Positions 21,351-33,779 are shown, counted from the stretch's first letter. The stretch: 64,000 bases of DNA from Ricinus communis (GCF_019578655.1 NC_063260.1:4776501-4840500); one strand, 5' to 3'. The notes: generated by a model from the letters alone, not told the origin. A program made the numbers and translations.

Positions 21351-23935
21351 TTATTCTTTATTATTTATTGTTTATGGGTTTAGCTCTTTTTCTTATTTTG
21401 TATCATTCTATGGTTTTATTTTTCAATATATTATTTTTGATCTATTCTCTAGTATGTTGTTTCTTTTATTTTGATTTTGATTTTTTTTTATGTTAGGTTA
21501 TAGTATAATTTATTTATTATTTAGTACATTATTGGTTGTTTTTGGTTTATTCTTGTCTTTTATATTATACCTCACTTTTTATTATTTAGTATATTATTTT
21601 ATTGGTTATTTTTATTGTTTTATTTATTTATTTTATTATTTTATTTTTATTTGTATGGTAAAGTTGAAAATTTAAAGTTGATCCAAATGATCATTTTACA
21701 TTAAAGTTGCATATAAATTGTTAAATGATGTATTATTGAATTTGAAGTCAAAATTATTTAATGTTGAACTTCAGCTATTTAGAAGAACTTGATATGCCCG
21801 AATTCAGATTTCAATCTTAGTTCATTTGTTATTTGCTGCTTTAAGGAGTTGGTGCAGCCTGATAACAATGGGGTGTGAGGTGTTTAAAATTTTTATTCAA
21901 AAGTTTGCTTTTATCATTAGAGTAGATTTTGTGGGGAATATAAATTATCTTTTCTTTTATTAATGATATTAATAGTAAATAGACTTAAAAAGTAAGATAT
22001 TGAATATCTTTTTTCTTTTTTGCAGAGATGGATGTGCAATGAAGATACTATTAAACTTGTTATTTTATATTTGATAATTTATTTTTATATTTTTGTCTTA
22101 ACGAGAAACTTATTTGTAAGGAGTACATGAATGTATTGTTAAAAGTTTGAAGAAATTAAGAATGAAGAGATTAAATTTTATATAAAAAAAAAAATTCTGT
22201 TTATTTTTTTATATGTTTGGTTTATTTTTTTAATAAATCAATATTCTTATTTCAGAGCATGTAATTATTTATTTATTTTTATAACATATCAACATTTTTA
22301 TTTCAGTGTATATGATTTTTTATTTACTTTTTGTATATTTTAGCAAAAATAATATTTTTATTTTAAAATATATAATGTTTTATTTATTTTTAAGCTATAT
22401 TTATCTTTAAATATATATTTTTTCGATTTATTTTTACAACAGGTCAACATTATTAGTTTATTTTATATTATATTATGGTTTACCTTCTAGTATATTATTT
22501 TTTAGTTAATTTTCTGTTATGCTATAATTTACTTTTCAATATGTTATTTTTTAGTTTATTTTTACAATAACTCAATATTTTTAGTTTATTTTTATTATAT
22601 GTTGTTTTTATGGTTTAACTTTATGTATGTTGTTTTTTTATTTATTTTTTTGTAACAGATCAATATTATTTTTGAGTTTGTTATTTACTTTATTTTTTCG
22701 GATTTAATTTTTTAAAATTAACTCGGATTGATTATTCAGTTTTGAAACTCTTGCGTCGAATTCATCAATATTAATTGAAAATCGATTAGAATAAATAAAA
22801 ATTTAAAGACAAATAAAATAACATTATGCAATTTATAATTGTGACTTAAGAAATTTAGATTTTTTTTTTCTGGTTTTCTTTTTGAATATAGTTATCGAAT
22901 TTAGTTTTAAAATCGATTCAAAAAGTGATATTCCATAATTCTACTTATGTTTATTTATTTCAAGTAAATTTATATAAATTTATTCTTTTGTCTTTTTAGA
23001 TTTTCTATTTTAGACGAAGATACTCTTTCCAAAATCTTTTGTACTTTTTCAATAAATTTTGGAACACCATATTTTTGAAATAAAATGCATCATTTCTTAT
23101 ATTATTAAAATCTTTCCTATTATTTTATTACTAAACTGAGAATCAAATGATATATTTTATTTATAATTAAAGCTGGCTAAATTGACCTAAAAAATAAATA
23201 ATTTTTCCTAAGCCTTAACTTATACTTACACTTTCACTTATTTATTTATTTAGGTCACAGTTGGATAATATTAGCCAAAAATTAAGAGACTTAGTTAGCC
23301 CATCATTTGATTCCCTTTAACCCTTTCTTTTAATCTTTCTGGAGAATGTCCCTTTTTCTTTTTCCAATAGAAAGGAATGCTGGCAATGATAAGGACCTCA
23401 TAAAAAATAAAATAATATCACTAAACTTTACATTAGTTTCATTTTGTTAACAAACAATTTTAATTTATTTTATTTTAATTTCTTAATTTTAATTTTATTT
23501 ACAATTTAATTGCTTTATTAAAAAGAAATTGACATATAGATTCATCTTTGTATAAAAATATTCGTTCAATTGAGGTTGGCTTTTTGTGGCTTTTCACTTC
23601 CTCTCTCTTTCTTTTCCAAACCTCTATCAGAGCTTCAAAAGCAGAGTTGCTAGGCAATAGTTTTCTTTCACTTGCATCTCAGTTGCTTCTTGATTTTCCT
23701 CTTAACTCCACTGAACAAATCTACAACTTTTAAGACTGGAGAAATCCTTTTAAACAAGAGATACCAAATTCAGTTCAGTCAGGACTTAAAACATACCATT
23801 TAAGACTTAATACTCTTATGTTCAAGTTAAACATAATAATCATGCTTGTATAATCTTAACTATTGATTAATAATTATCTATTTTAAAAGTTTTAAATTTA
23901 AATTTTTAGTAAAATTTTAACCGTTTAGTATATAT
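21351..23935. other. T-rich low-complexity spacer, no gene seen
   Basis: From 21360 to about 22690 the plus strand is a degenerate array of TTTATTTTT-, TAGTTTATTTT- and CAATATTTTTA-like words. ORFs translate to Phe/Leu/Ile/Tyr-rich strings and are not credible genes. A slightly more complex ORF at about 23566-23733 is unrecognised. Confidence 0.5.
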
Positions 23936-25308
23936 ATATAAATTTGTTCCATTTTTACAATTGGTCTTGCGAACTCAATTTTGATTCAATTGGACTTCTC
24001 AATTTTACGAGTTGTTATTTTTAACCCCTCCACTAACGGTAGTAATAAAAAATTAATATTCTCACTAACAACGTTATTTATAATAAACAAAATACATAAT
24101 TAAACTATTGAACTTGTCTTATTTTTGTAATTGCCCTCCTAAACTCAATTTTGATTCAATTGTGCATATGAACTTCACGAGTTGTTATATTTAAATCTTC
24201 CATAGATTAAAACTAAGCATTTTGGATTAACCTCGTGTGAAAAGTGTGTTCCACAAATTCTAATATATTGTTTATTGTATAATAAAAATATTTTATTAAT
24301 TTATAATATAATAAAAAGATATATATTTCGTAAATGACTAAAATAAACCGTTATAATCCTTCAATTATTTTGTCATGAATTTTTTTTTTTATTCTCACAG
24401 GCTATGCCCATATCAGTAACAACCATAATAATGAAATATTTAGCAAATATCAAAAAACGACAAATTTTGTTTGAGAACTAAAACTCATTATTTTACTTTA
24501 TTTACTTTATTTACTTATTTCATATTTTAAATATATTATTATTTTATTTGGACTTAGACATCTTTTAGATGGCATAAAAAACACACCTTTAATGTATGTT
24601 ATTGAATGATTTAAAAATAACAACTAGTAAAGTTGAAACAAGTTCAGTGAAACAAGTTCAGTGAGTCATTTATGTATTTAGCTATTATTTTATATTTTTA
24701 AATATTATTATTTTATTCAAACTTACCTGTTTTTAGATGGCGTAAAATAGTCATGCATAACGTATGTGATTAAGGAATTTAAAACTAATAATTCATAAAA
24801 TTGAAAAGTCCAATTGAATTAAAGTTAAGATCGTGGGACCAATTATAAAAACGAGACAAGTACAGAAACTCATTATGTATTTAATCATATTTTATTCGTA
24901 TAAAAATAACTTCCGCCTAAAGAATGGGCACTAGACTATTTTATTACTACTATTAATGACTATTTTTTATTTATATATTCTATTTTCATCTTTAAATATA
25001 ATTAAAGTACAAGTAAATAAGAAAGTTAAAAAAAAAAACTATTTCTAAAATTGTATTACAAAATTTATAATTCTCACATAATAGAACTTTCAATGTGTAA
25101 AATAATTTATAATCATTCATTTATTTCGATTTAAAATTTTATTTTTTTATATATTAAAAGTTTAATTTCATATTTTTATATAAATTTATATTTATATTTA
25201 AAATAATTTATTTTTAATAATACTGTAAACGTTCATATTAATTTAATTTATATAAATATTTTATTTATATGAAATGAGTTCCATCCAAAGGACGTGTATT
25301 AAGCTAGT
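23936..25308 (+). mobile_element. AT-rich composite element, copy A, with internal inverted ends and a CTAGT terminus
   Basis: This copy and the next share ACTCAATTTTGATTCAATTGGACTTCTCAA-TTTA, ACTAACGGTAGTAATAAA, TTCTCACTAAC-ACGTTA and AAAGTGTGTTCCA-AAATTCTAATATATT in the same order, about 1,371 bp apart. Near the left end TTTTTACAATTGGTCTTGCG and the following 60 bases are complementary to 24795-24865 (GAAAAGTCCAATTGAATTAA ... GGGACCAATTATAAAAAC), an inverted pair of about 80 bp. The copy ends in AAGGACGTGTATTAAGCTAGT, a Helitron-like CTRRT end. It is non-coding. Confidence 0.5.
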
Positions 25309-25324
25309 ATATATATGAAAGCAA

Positions 25325-26408
25325 GGTCCGAACTTGCTTTCTCTCTTTTTACAAACTCAATTGGACTTCTCAACTTTATGGGTTGTTATTTTTAACCACT
25401 ACACTAACGGTAGTAATAAATAATTAATATTCTCACTAACGACGTTACTTATAATAGGCAAAATATATAATTAAACTATTGAATTTATTTTATTTTCATA
25501 ATTGACCCCTAGACGCAACTTTGATTCAATTGCGCGTATGAATTTTACGAGTTGTTATATTTAAAAAATCATTCATTAGATGTAAATTAAGCGTTTTAGA
25601 TTAATCTCTTGTAAAAAGTGTGTTCCATTAATTCTAATATATTATTTATTGTATATTAAAATTATTTTGTTAATTTATTAAATAGAATAAAAAATATATT
25701 TTTCAAATAACTAAAATAAATCGTTGTAATCCTTTCATTTTTTTGTTATCAAGTTCTTATTTTTATTCTTACAGGTTTTGTCCACACCAATAACAAAGCA
25801 ATGAAATATTTAACAGATATCAAAAAATGACAAGTTTTATTTGAGAACTAAAACTCATTGTTTTACTTTTTTTTCTAAAATTTATTTACTTATTTTATAT
25901 TTTAAATATATTATTATTTTATTCAAACTTATGTGATTGAAAGATTTAAAACTAATAACTCGTAAAATTGAGAAGTCTAATTGAATTAAAATTAAGATCG
26001 TGGGACTAATTGTAAAAATGAGACAAATTCAGAAATCTATTAGCCATATTTTTATTCGTAGAAAATAATTTCTACTCAAAGAACGAGCAATAAACTATTT
26101 TATTACTGTAATCAATTTATTAATGACTACTTTTTATTATATATTCTACTTTCATCTTTAAATATAATTAAAATATAAGTAAATAAAAAATTTAAAAAAA
26201 AATTTAAAATTGTATTACAAAATTTATAATTTTTAAATAATGGAACTTTCAATTTGTAAAATAATTCATAATTATTTGTTCATTCCGATTAAAAATTTAA
26301 TATTTTAAGTTCAATTTTGTTTTTTTTATATAAATTTATATTTATATTTATATAAATATTTTATTTATATAAAATGATTTCTGTCCATAAGCCGGATATT
26401 GAGCTAGT
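25325..26408 (+). mobile_element. AT-rich composite element, copy B, with a CTAGT terminus
   Basis: Direct repeat of copy A with a net loss of about 270 bp. The part missing includes sequence around 24530-24760 of copy A. It retains the inverted pair (left about 25350-25400, right about 25960-26030) and ends in CATAAGCCGGATATTGAGCTAGT, parallel to copy A. The tandem arrangement could be a repeated insertion or a local duplication. Confidence 0.5.
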
Positions 26409-26885
26409 TTCAAATTAAAATGATAGATTATAAACATAATCTATCATATTCAACTGACCATGAGAGAATCTCAATCTTTATTGATAAAGTGTATGTAGTT
26501 CATCATTTTGAGTAAGTTATTTATTATTTTTGAGTAAGTTATTGTTGTTGATGTAAAATTTTAGATATATTTTGATATCCTTTTTAGTTGTCATATTAAA
26601 TTTCAAGTATATTATAGGTAATTTTCAATATTTTAGTATTTTCTAATTCGTATTTTTTATTATTTTCTCTATAGATATCTATATTGTATGTAAATAAAAA
26701 TAAAAATTTATACAATTGAATGGATTTTATTTATTTTTTCTGTTTTGTCATATGATAACTTCAATAAAAATAAAAATTTGTACAATTGAATGGATTTTGT
26801 TTTTTCTTTTCTTTTTTGTCCTATGATAACCTCTTACATTTTCTTTCCTAACCTACCAAAAGAACAGAAACAAAAAATCACTAGA
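26409..26885. repeat. 3' flank of the PUB20-like gene with a 71-bp tandem duplication
   Basis: AATAAAAATAAAAATTT-TACAATTGAATGGATTT begins at 26692 and again at 26763, each followed by a T-rich run and TATGATAAC. The rest of the interval is AT-rich non-coding sequence. Confidence 0.6.
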
Positions 26886-28229
26886 TCAGTATGACTTCTT
26901 GAGATATCTGAAATCCATTGATGAACCAAGACAGTCAACCTTTGTTCTATAAAGATTCAACAATTTCAACAACTCTTTAACCTTCTCCTTTGTATTTTCT
27001 CCACAACCAACCTGCAATAGAATCAACAGTTTTTGAAAAGCACCTACTTTAAGTTCAAGTGCCTCAGCTACAACACCTCCATCCTTTCTTTTGTCATTCT
27101 TGCAGAGCTTCCAAAGAATTGATACTGAGAAATTTGATGCCAAATCTGACCCCAAAATCTTGTGAAACAATACAGGAACAAATAGAGCATTTTCATATGC
27201 CTTTTCTCTTCCTTCTTTTGAATCACAAATATGGTCCAAAACACCCAATGCCTTCTCAGATATCCCTTTATCTCCTTCAAGAAGAATCTCTATAATCAAT
27301 GAGACTAAACCCAATTCTACTAATGTGGATGCAATCTTTTCGCTAATTGATGGTGGAGACAACATGTAGAATATTACCATTAATGAAGCTTTGGTAGCAG
27401 AAGGGCTAATTGGTTTCTTGATCAGCTTCACTAGTTCTTGAATGACTCCTATCTCGGCCAATGTGTTTACATGCTTTTGATCTAAAGAAAGAAGCTCTTT
27501 AAGTACTAATACTGCAGTCTGTTTAGCTGTGAGATCTCCATTTTTTAAAATCCATAACATGCAACGTAAAGAATTCATCGATCCTAGCGTTAATTTCCCT
27601 TCTACACCAAATGGAAACATCCATACCAGAACTGACAAAATATCCACTAACAGATCTGCGTGTTTCTCCATTGATATACCTGCAAATGACTCAAAAGCAA
27701 TTGACAAAACACAACCAACTCCATTCTCCACTATGCACCGCTTATTACGTTCGCTCTCCCTTCCCCAGTTCTTGATCTTTGCAACTAAATCCTTACACTT
27801 CTTGAAATCCCCACGTTGTGTAGCCGCCATAATTCTCTTACAAATCTCGGAAACATCATAAGGAGAGACAGGAATTCTAGGCGTCGGGATTCGTTCAATG
27901 CCGAAAGAACGATTCTCCACGCACCAACTCTGAATCATCTTGCGCAAGGAATGGTTTGGTATCTGATCAAAGCATAACAAGACTTGATTAGTAACAGGAC
28001 AAGTCTGATGACCAGCTTCAACCCATTTCTCAATGCTTTCTCTATCGTAGGTGATCCCAGTGGACAAAGTAACAGGGTCTTTCATCAAGTCTAGAGATAT
28101 CGGACACCGGAAATGTGTCGGAACTGGGACGGTGATATCCATCTCCAAGTTATCATTGCCGGAGACATCCTGGAGTCTCTTCTTTCTTGCAGCGGCAGCA
28201 GCTCTTCTTGTTCTCCAAGATAGCATCAT
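26886..28229 (-). CDS. PUB20: U-box E3 ubiquitin ligase, PUB20/CMPG1-like
   Basis: Single-exon gene of 447 residues with ATG at 28229 (a second ATG follows at once). A U-box lies at about residues 36-110: HFRCPISLDLMKDPVTLSTG, then ITYDRES-IEKW, then CPVTNQ and PNHSLRKMIQSWC. Armadillo-like helices make up the rest (for example EKALGVLDHICDSKEGREKA). The domain order, length and the IPTPRIPVSP linker fit plant PUB20/PUB21 (CMPG1/CMPG2). These ligases transfer ubiquitin from an E2 to target proteins, and the CMPG genes are rapidly induced by pathogen elicitors. The substrate here is unknown. A TATA-like box and several W-box cores lie upstream. No lesion is visible. The placement beside MMD1 and TMK1 homologues favours PUB20 (AT1G66160) over PUB21. 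Confidence 0.9.
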   Translation of the reverse strand: MMLSWRTRRAAAAARKKRLQDVSGNDNLEMDITVPVPTHFRCPISLDLMKDPVTLSTGITYDRESIEKWVEAGHQTCPVTNQVLLCFDQIPNHSLRKMIQSWCVENRSFGIERIPTPRIPVSPYDVSEICKRIMAATQRGDFKKCKDLVAKIKNWGRESERNKRCIVENGVGCVLSIAFESFAGISMEKHADLLVDILSVLVWMFPFGVEGKLTLGSMNSLRCMLWILKNGDLTAKQTAVLVLKELLSLDQKHVNTLAEIGVIQELVKLIKKPISPSATKASLMVIFYMLSPPSISEKIASTLVELGLVSLIIEILLEGDKGISEKALGVLDHICDSKEGREKAYENALFVPVLFHKILGSDLASNFSVSILWKLCKNDKRKDGGVVAEALELKVGAFQKLLILLQVGCGENTKEKVKELLKLLNLYRTKVDCLGSSMDFRYLKKSY

Positions 28230-28304
28230 CTTATTGGATTGTGGTGGGTATGTGGGTTTTCTTCTTTTTCTTTTTCTTGGTTATGGAGAAGAGTTAGTGT
28301 GGGG

Positions 28305-28312
28305 TTTATATA
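28305..28312 (-). promoter_or_regulatory. TATA box of the PUB20-like gene
   Basis: On the minus strand this reads TATATAAA, about 76 bp before the ATG at 28229, implying a leader of roughly 50 nt. Confidence 0.55.
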
Positions 28313-28325
28313 TGGAAAATGGCGG

Positions 28326-28437
28326 GTCAAAAGAAAAATACGTTTAGGAGAGGATTACAGAAGAGAATGTGACGAATTGGAAGATTTGTTTGGTTTAGGG
28401 TTGTAAATATTGGAATATTGACCGTTGAATATTTGAC
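28326..28437. promoter_or_regulatory. cluster of W-box cores upstream of the PUB20-like gene
   Basis: TTGACC at 28419-28424, TTGAC at 28433-28437 and, on the other strand, TTGACC complementary to 28325-28330. WRKY factors bind TTGAC(C/T) cores. Elicitor responsiveness through W boxes is established for CMPG1 genes in parsley and Arabidopsis, so the cluster fits, but short cores also occur by chance. Confidence 0.4.
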
Positions 28438-31400
28438 GGCTGACTAAGTCTACAGTCGTATTTAGTCGGTAAACCAAGTGACCGGCCTTAGACTGCTATT
28501 CTTTTTTAGGTAAAATACAGTTTCTAAATCATTCATATTTTCAGTTTTACTTTATCAAGTCTTTTAATTTTTATTTTATTTTATTAAATTTTTATATTTT
28601 TAAATTACTATAAATTTAATAATTTTTAATCAGAAAATAAAAATTTAATACTATAAATAAATATTTTATAAAATATATATAAAATTTCTTAACAAAATAA
28701 AAGTGTAAAAGTTTAATAAAATAAAAATAAAATAAAAGATACAAGAATTTAATAATATATTTTGTCTTTCTTAAACTTAGTGTGCTTTTTATCCAGTCCT
28801 CCATTTCTGACTTTTTTACCCTTTCATTGCATTTATGCTTTTTCTCTTTTTCTTTTTATCAGTACAGCTTCTCTTTTTTCTTTTTTCTTTTTCTTTTTTA
28901 CAGTTATGGGTACCTAGTAAAAGGTTAATACCAGGGGCAGAGACAGAAGTTCAAAAGAGAGTCAAAATGGAAAGCAAAATCAATATAAGTATAATTTTCA
29001 AAATCTTGGAAAGTAAAACTAACCACTTGTTAATGTTAGTTGGACAAGAAATTTGTAAATTTGCAATAGAGGACATGTTCATCCTATGCATTGTTTACAA
29101 AACTTAAGGAATTTATTTTATTTGATATTTATATTCTTTTTCTCTTTTTCTTTTGATTACTATAACTTTCTTTTATCAGGAATTTTCCTTTCCTTTTCAA
29201 TTATGGATAGCTACTAAGCAATTTTAGCAATCCTTACATACAAAGAATCACATGAAAATTAAAAGAAAGACTATATTATGTAAAACTGAGGTGCATGTGC
29301 TCAGGAAGAAGGTTCTAAATTTACAATTCCAAGAAATCTTTGCCAACTTTCTGAAAAACAAAAAGAAGCTACTTCCCATTTGAGGAAAATGGTATTCAAA
29401 TTATCTTTTTCCTGGCAATTTGAAATATGTGATTAAATTTGATGGATGCTGAAGATGTGGTGATAGAGAGCAATTTATCTTTAGGTTTTTCAAACAAAAG
29501 AAAATCAATTTTGAAAAATGAACAAAAAATAAAGTAAAGGTAGAAAATGTTGGTGATGCTGCATGTGTAATTAGTTGGTCTACTTATGACAATTAGGTAG
29601 CTATTATATGGTGCAATTCGGAAAATTCAGAGATTCATTAGCATATGATTTTAAGGGGGGCAATCCAGCTGTACTTAAGAAAAATAATTAATAAAAGAAA
29701 AAAGTCACTCACTCACTCACTCACTCTCTCTCCATAGAACCCAAGTCTTGTTTACCATTAATAGGACCCTTAAATTATGGTTTTGGGAAAAGGGTCAAGT
29801 CACCAGAAGCTAACTTCTAATCTCTTTTGTTTTTGTTGTGCATGATGGATCCCATAAATATAATAGCAATCTGAAGACGAACTTGTAAGACAAATATTAA
29901 TTAAGTGAATATTGGATCATTGCCTAACGATCCTCCAACTATGAAGTTAATTTGATAGTTGAGAGAATCTCTGAGTACTGGAGTGAATGAGTTAGTTTTT
30001 ACTAGAATTTCCTTTATAATAGAGCATAGAATTGTCCACTTTTTAGTTTGGAAAAGGGATTAATGTTCCTTATTTGATAGGTATTCCTCTAACTTTGGGA
30101 TGACTTCCTATTAAGGCATTTAAATCCTTTTTAAGATTCTTACTTGTGCTCTCCAAGATCTGAGGGATTATACTGTCATTTAGGATAATACTACTGTTTT
30201 CGGTGGCTATCAATATATATGGGTTCGGGACTATCAGTTGAGTGATCAGTTGAGCTTCTATTGTTAATTGCTCTGCTAATGTTGTTGCTGATGTGTTGCA
30301 TGTACCTCATGTGGCCACTGGTGATCGGGTTTGTTGGTTTTATAAGGGCCGGACCCTTCACCAGCAGAGGTCCTGTGAGACACTGTTTGTTGATGGTTGC
30401 TGGTGAGGGTATAGAGAATCTACTGTTTAAATTAATTTAAGGAGCTTGAGTGGCAGTCATGGTTGTTTGTTCCTTTATTGCCTTGCTTCTTCTCATTCCA
30501 CTTATTTTATTAAAATTTAATTTAATTATATAACCAATTTTCTAAATTTAATTATGTGAAATTTTAAATAAGTTTTTCATTTTAGTGAAGCACACAAACA
30601 TTAAATTTACCAATAAATTTTACAAAATTTTGTACAATTTGTATTAACCAAACAGAACGTTATGGTATTCTTCGAGCAGGGCCAAGTCATATTATGCTGG
30701 ATTTGGCTGGGCTCATAGGGGTTTGATCCTATCCATTCTGTCAACCACAAAGTTCGGCCAACATGAAAACCTCTTTTCGGCCACAAGTTATCTTTGCTTA
30801 GCTTTGAATTTTTTTGATTAGGTCTAAGTTATACTTGGATTAAATGTAACTTAAAAAACTTTCTTTAGATGAAGTCTGATTTTATTGGACTCAATTTAAG
30901 TTCTAATATTAATATTTAAAATAGAATGACAATAAATCAGGATGAGAACTCAATTGAGTATCTAATTTCTTTACAAGTATAAATTTCTTGAGTTTGTTTT
31001 AGCTTTAATTTAAAATTAATCACTCTTGTAAGAATTCTTTTGATGATTTAATCGAGTCAATTGATGAATATTTACCATATGGCATATTATCTATCAATTT
31101 TGAACTATATAACATTGTATTGAATTTATTATTAATTTTTCTTTTTTTCTTTAATAGTAACGAAATTTCATTCATTATTTAAAAAATGCTTGCGACGCAA
31201 CTCCAATAGAGGAGTAACGACAAGATTACAACTATAAAATAAGACTTTAAAATCAAAGATCCACTAAAGAAATTATTCTAAATTTAGAAACATCAATAGA
31301 TTTCATACCTGTAATTTACATGTTGGAGAAATAATGCTAAAATATAAAATTTTATTCTATTTTTGTAAAAGTATAATTTTAAATGAGTTTGATAATATTA

Positions 31401-32472
31401 TTTAATTTAAAATTTTTAATTAAAAATATTATCTAATTATTTTATTAAACAATATGAATAATTTATGTTAAAATTAAAGAATTTTACTTTAACTCAATAA
31501 AATCTATTTTTATATAATTTGACATTTAGTATAAAGTTCAAGGATCACATTGAGTGAGATAGCATTTTAATGCTTATACTATGATTAGATATGAAAAGAT
31601 GAACTCCATTCCATGTTAATCGTCTCTCTTTCAAATTAAAAAAATTTTAATTATCTATCACTTGTATATAACTAATGCAATATTAATTTATTTTGTCTTT
31701 ACAATGGAACAAGTATAATAAATTTTATAATATCCATAGAACGGTAATTTAGTTCAATTTAGTTAATTTTGCTCAATTTGTTAAATATTTTCTTAATTCA
31801 AGTGAATTATTAAAATGTAATAGTAAGTATGAAATCGAGGGAGTAAATGATTAGTATAATGACATGTACTATAATTAATAAGTTTTTATAATGCATTTAA
31901 TAGCCCAATTAGAAGAAATATACCATTCTATTAATGAAAACTAATTAAATTTCCTATTTCTAAAAATGTAAATAAAACTTAAAAGCCTCATAATAGCCAA
32001 ATCGAGCTAAACTTGCACCTATTCCCATTGAGACTAATGGAGTGGAAGCAAAAATCCCGGATTTGCATGTGAATGGTGGCGCTTGAGCGAGGATCCCTAT
32101 AACAAGAAAAGAAGACTTTTAAGCTTTTAATGGCATCCCAATTAAATGCATATGCTACCTGCTAATGCGGATCTAACAAGGGAAGGGAAATCCATGGAAT
32201 TCATAAATGGACGAGCCATTACAAAATTCAACGAATCTTTGGTATTCTAAAAAGACTACATTATACTTTATCAACTTGGACTTGCATCAATAATTTATGT
32301 GCATCACTCACTCATTAACCTTCACAAGTTGTAGAGCATGCAGCAGGAGTACTTGCCATGCTATTATGACTTGTTAAACTTTGTACAAAAACATATTGGA
32401 AATTTGGGTTGCTTCTAGACATAACACTCCCATCATAAATGTGTTAATTAATGTGTTAAACCATTAGGATGT
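28438..32472. other. long spacer, no intact gene
   Basis: AT-rich non-coding sequence. A CACT tract lies at 29705-29728. A less AT-rich island at about 30180-30480 (containing GTGGCCACTGGTGATCGGG) has no frame I recognise. 30500-32470 shows only short chance ORFs. I see no RNA gene. Confidence 0.4.
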
Positions 32473-33020
32473 ACAGGGTGATTGGTTCGTCTGTTTTGTG
32501 CGGTTTATAATTGTTTGTCGTCCAATAATTATATTAAAGTGTTTTATAAAAATTTAAAAATCAGCAGTTGATTGTTCGTTTAGTCCCAATCAGTTGCTCA
32601 TAGTATCAGTTCTATTTTAATTTTTTTTATCAGTTTATAGATAGTTTGATTCTTTTATTTATTTATTTAGACAATATTATCTTTATTAAAATTTATTAAT
32701 AATAATTTATTTTAAGTTGATTTTATATAATTATTTTTTTATAATACACTAATTACTATTTTAAAATTATATTTAATAATTAAATAATGAAAATATTTAA
32801 TAATTATGATATTTAAAATTATAATATTTTTAATAATTATAAATTATTTTTATTAATTTATATTATTGAAAATAGTATAATAAATAAAAATATATTTTAA
32901 AATAGATTATACTCTCAATGGTCATTTAACATACTAACAACAATCATTAGTAAAATTTTACTAAACAATCTAACTTATCAGTTATCAGCTATCAACCACC
33001 AGCTACATTCATCAGCGGAA
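32473..33020. mobile_element. MITE-like element (hAT or Harbinger style)
   Basis: The left end reads CAGGGTGATTGGTTCGTCTG. The right end, reverse-complemented, reads CCCTGTTCAGTTCCGCTGATG and continues with GCTGATAACTGATAAG and TTTAGTAAAATTTT. Words such as GGTTCGTCTG and CAGCTAT-CAGCT near both ends are typical of plant MITEs of this kind. The interior is pure AT-rich filler. Target-site duplications are not obvious. Confidence 0.4.
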
Positions 33021-33771
33021 CTGAACAGGGACTTAGTTTAGCAACCAGGCACTTAATATTGGAGATTGAGATTTTAAATTCAAGAGATTTCATTTTCAAA
33101 TGTAGTGACTCATTTTTTTTTTTTTTTATAAAAAGGAAAATTTTCCTTCCCTCTAACCTAATACATTAACATATTAATTATATTTACTATTAAAAAAAGT
33201 GCTATATATGTTATATGATACTTGAATAAAATAAAATAATATAATTAATAAGTTAATTCGAAAAATTAATTTTGTATCTATAGATTTGGATTACAAGTTC
33301 TTTTTGTCTTTATAATTTTCACTACAAAAATAATTAAATTCCTATAGAAATATTGATAAAAGACTTGGTGGTATGGAACTACTATTAATTAACTATAGCT
33401 ATGCAATATAATTATAGTGAAAAATTTATAGTCCTATAAGATAAACTGAGCTCATTTAAAAATTTTCAAAATTTAAACTTGAGATATTTCCATTTTATTT
33501 ATTAAGTCAAATTACCTACCACTTAATGTCATATGTACTAGTATACTAAATACACATTTAAGGGATCTTGGTTTTCTAATATAAAACCAAATCATAGTAT
33601 AGATTAAAATTTATGAAGTTGGTCTTGCTGTAGAAAAATCATTGTTGACCCTATGAGTTGGAACTTTGGAGAAAAACTATAAAATAGTGTTGGCTATTAT
33701 TTATTCCTTCCAGTGACTTACATATGAGTCCTTCTTTCTTTCTTTGATTTCTACAAATATATATATATATA

Positions 33772-33779
33772 TATATAAA
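33772..33779 (+). promoter_or_regulatory. TATA box of the methyltransferase gene
   Basis: TATATAAA at the end of a (TA)n run, about 155 bp before the ATG at 33934. It implies a leader of about 130 nt. Confidence 0.45.

Noticed and set aside
20519..21675. Plus-strand ORFs rich in Phe, Leu, Ile and Tyr
   Set aside because: Produced by low-complexity T-rich sequence, not by coding selection.
27059..28347. Plus-strand ORFs across the PUB20-like gene
   Set aside because: Antisense shadows of the intact U-box frame.
29540..29570. GGTGATGCTGCATG resembling the end of miR172
   Set aside because: Only the last part of the mature sequence matches and no complementary arm is present.
30180..30480. 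Less AT-rich island considered as a gene or retroelement piece
   Set aside because: Neither strand gave a frame with a recognisable domain, so it is only mentioned in the spacer entry.
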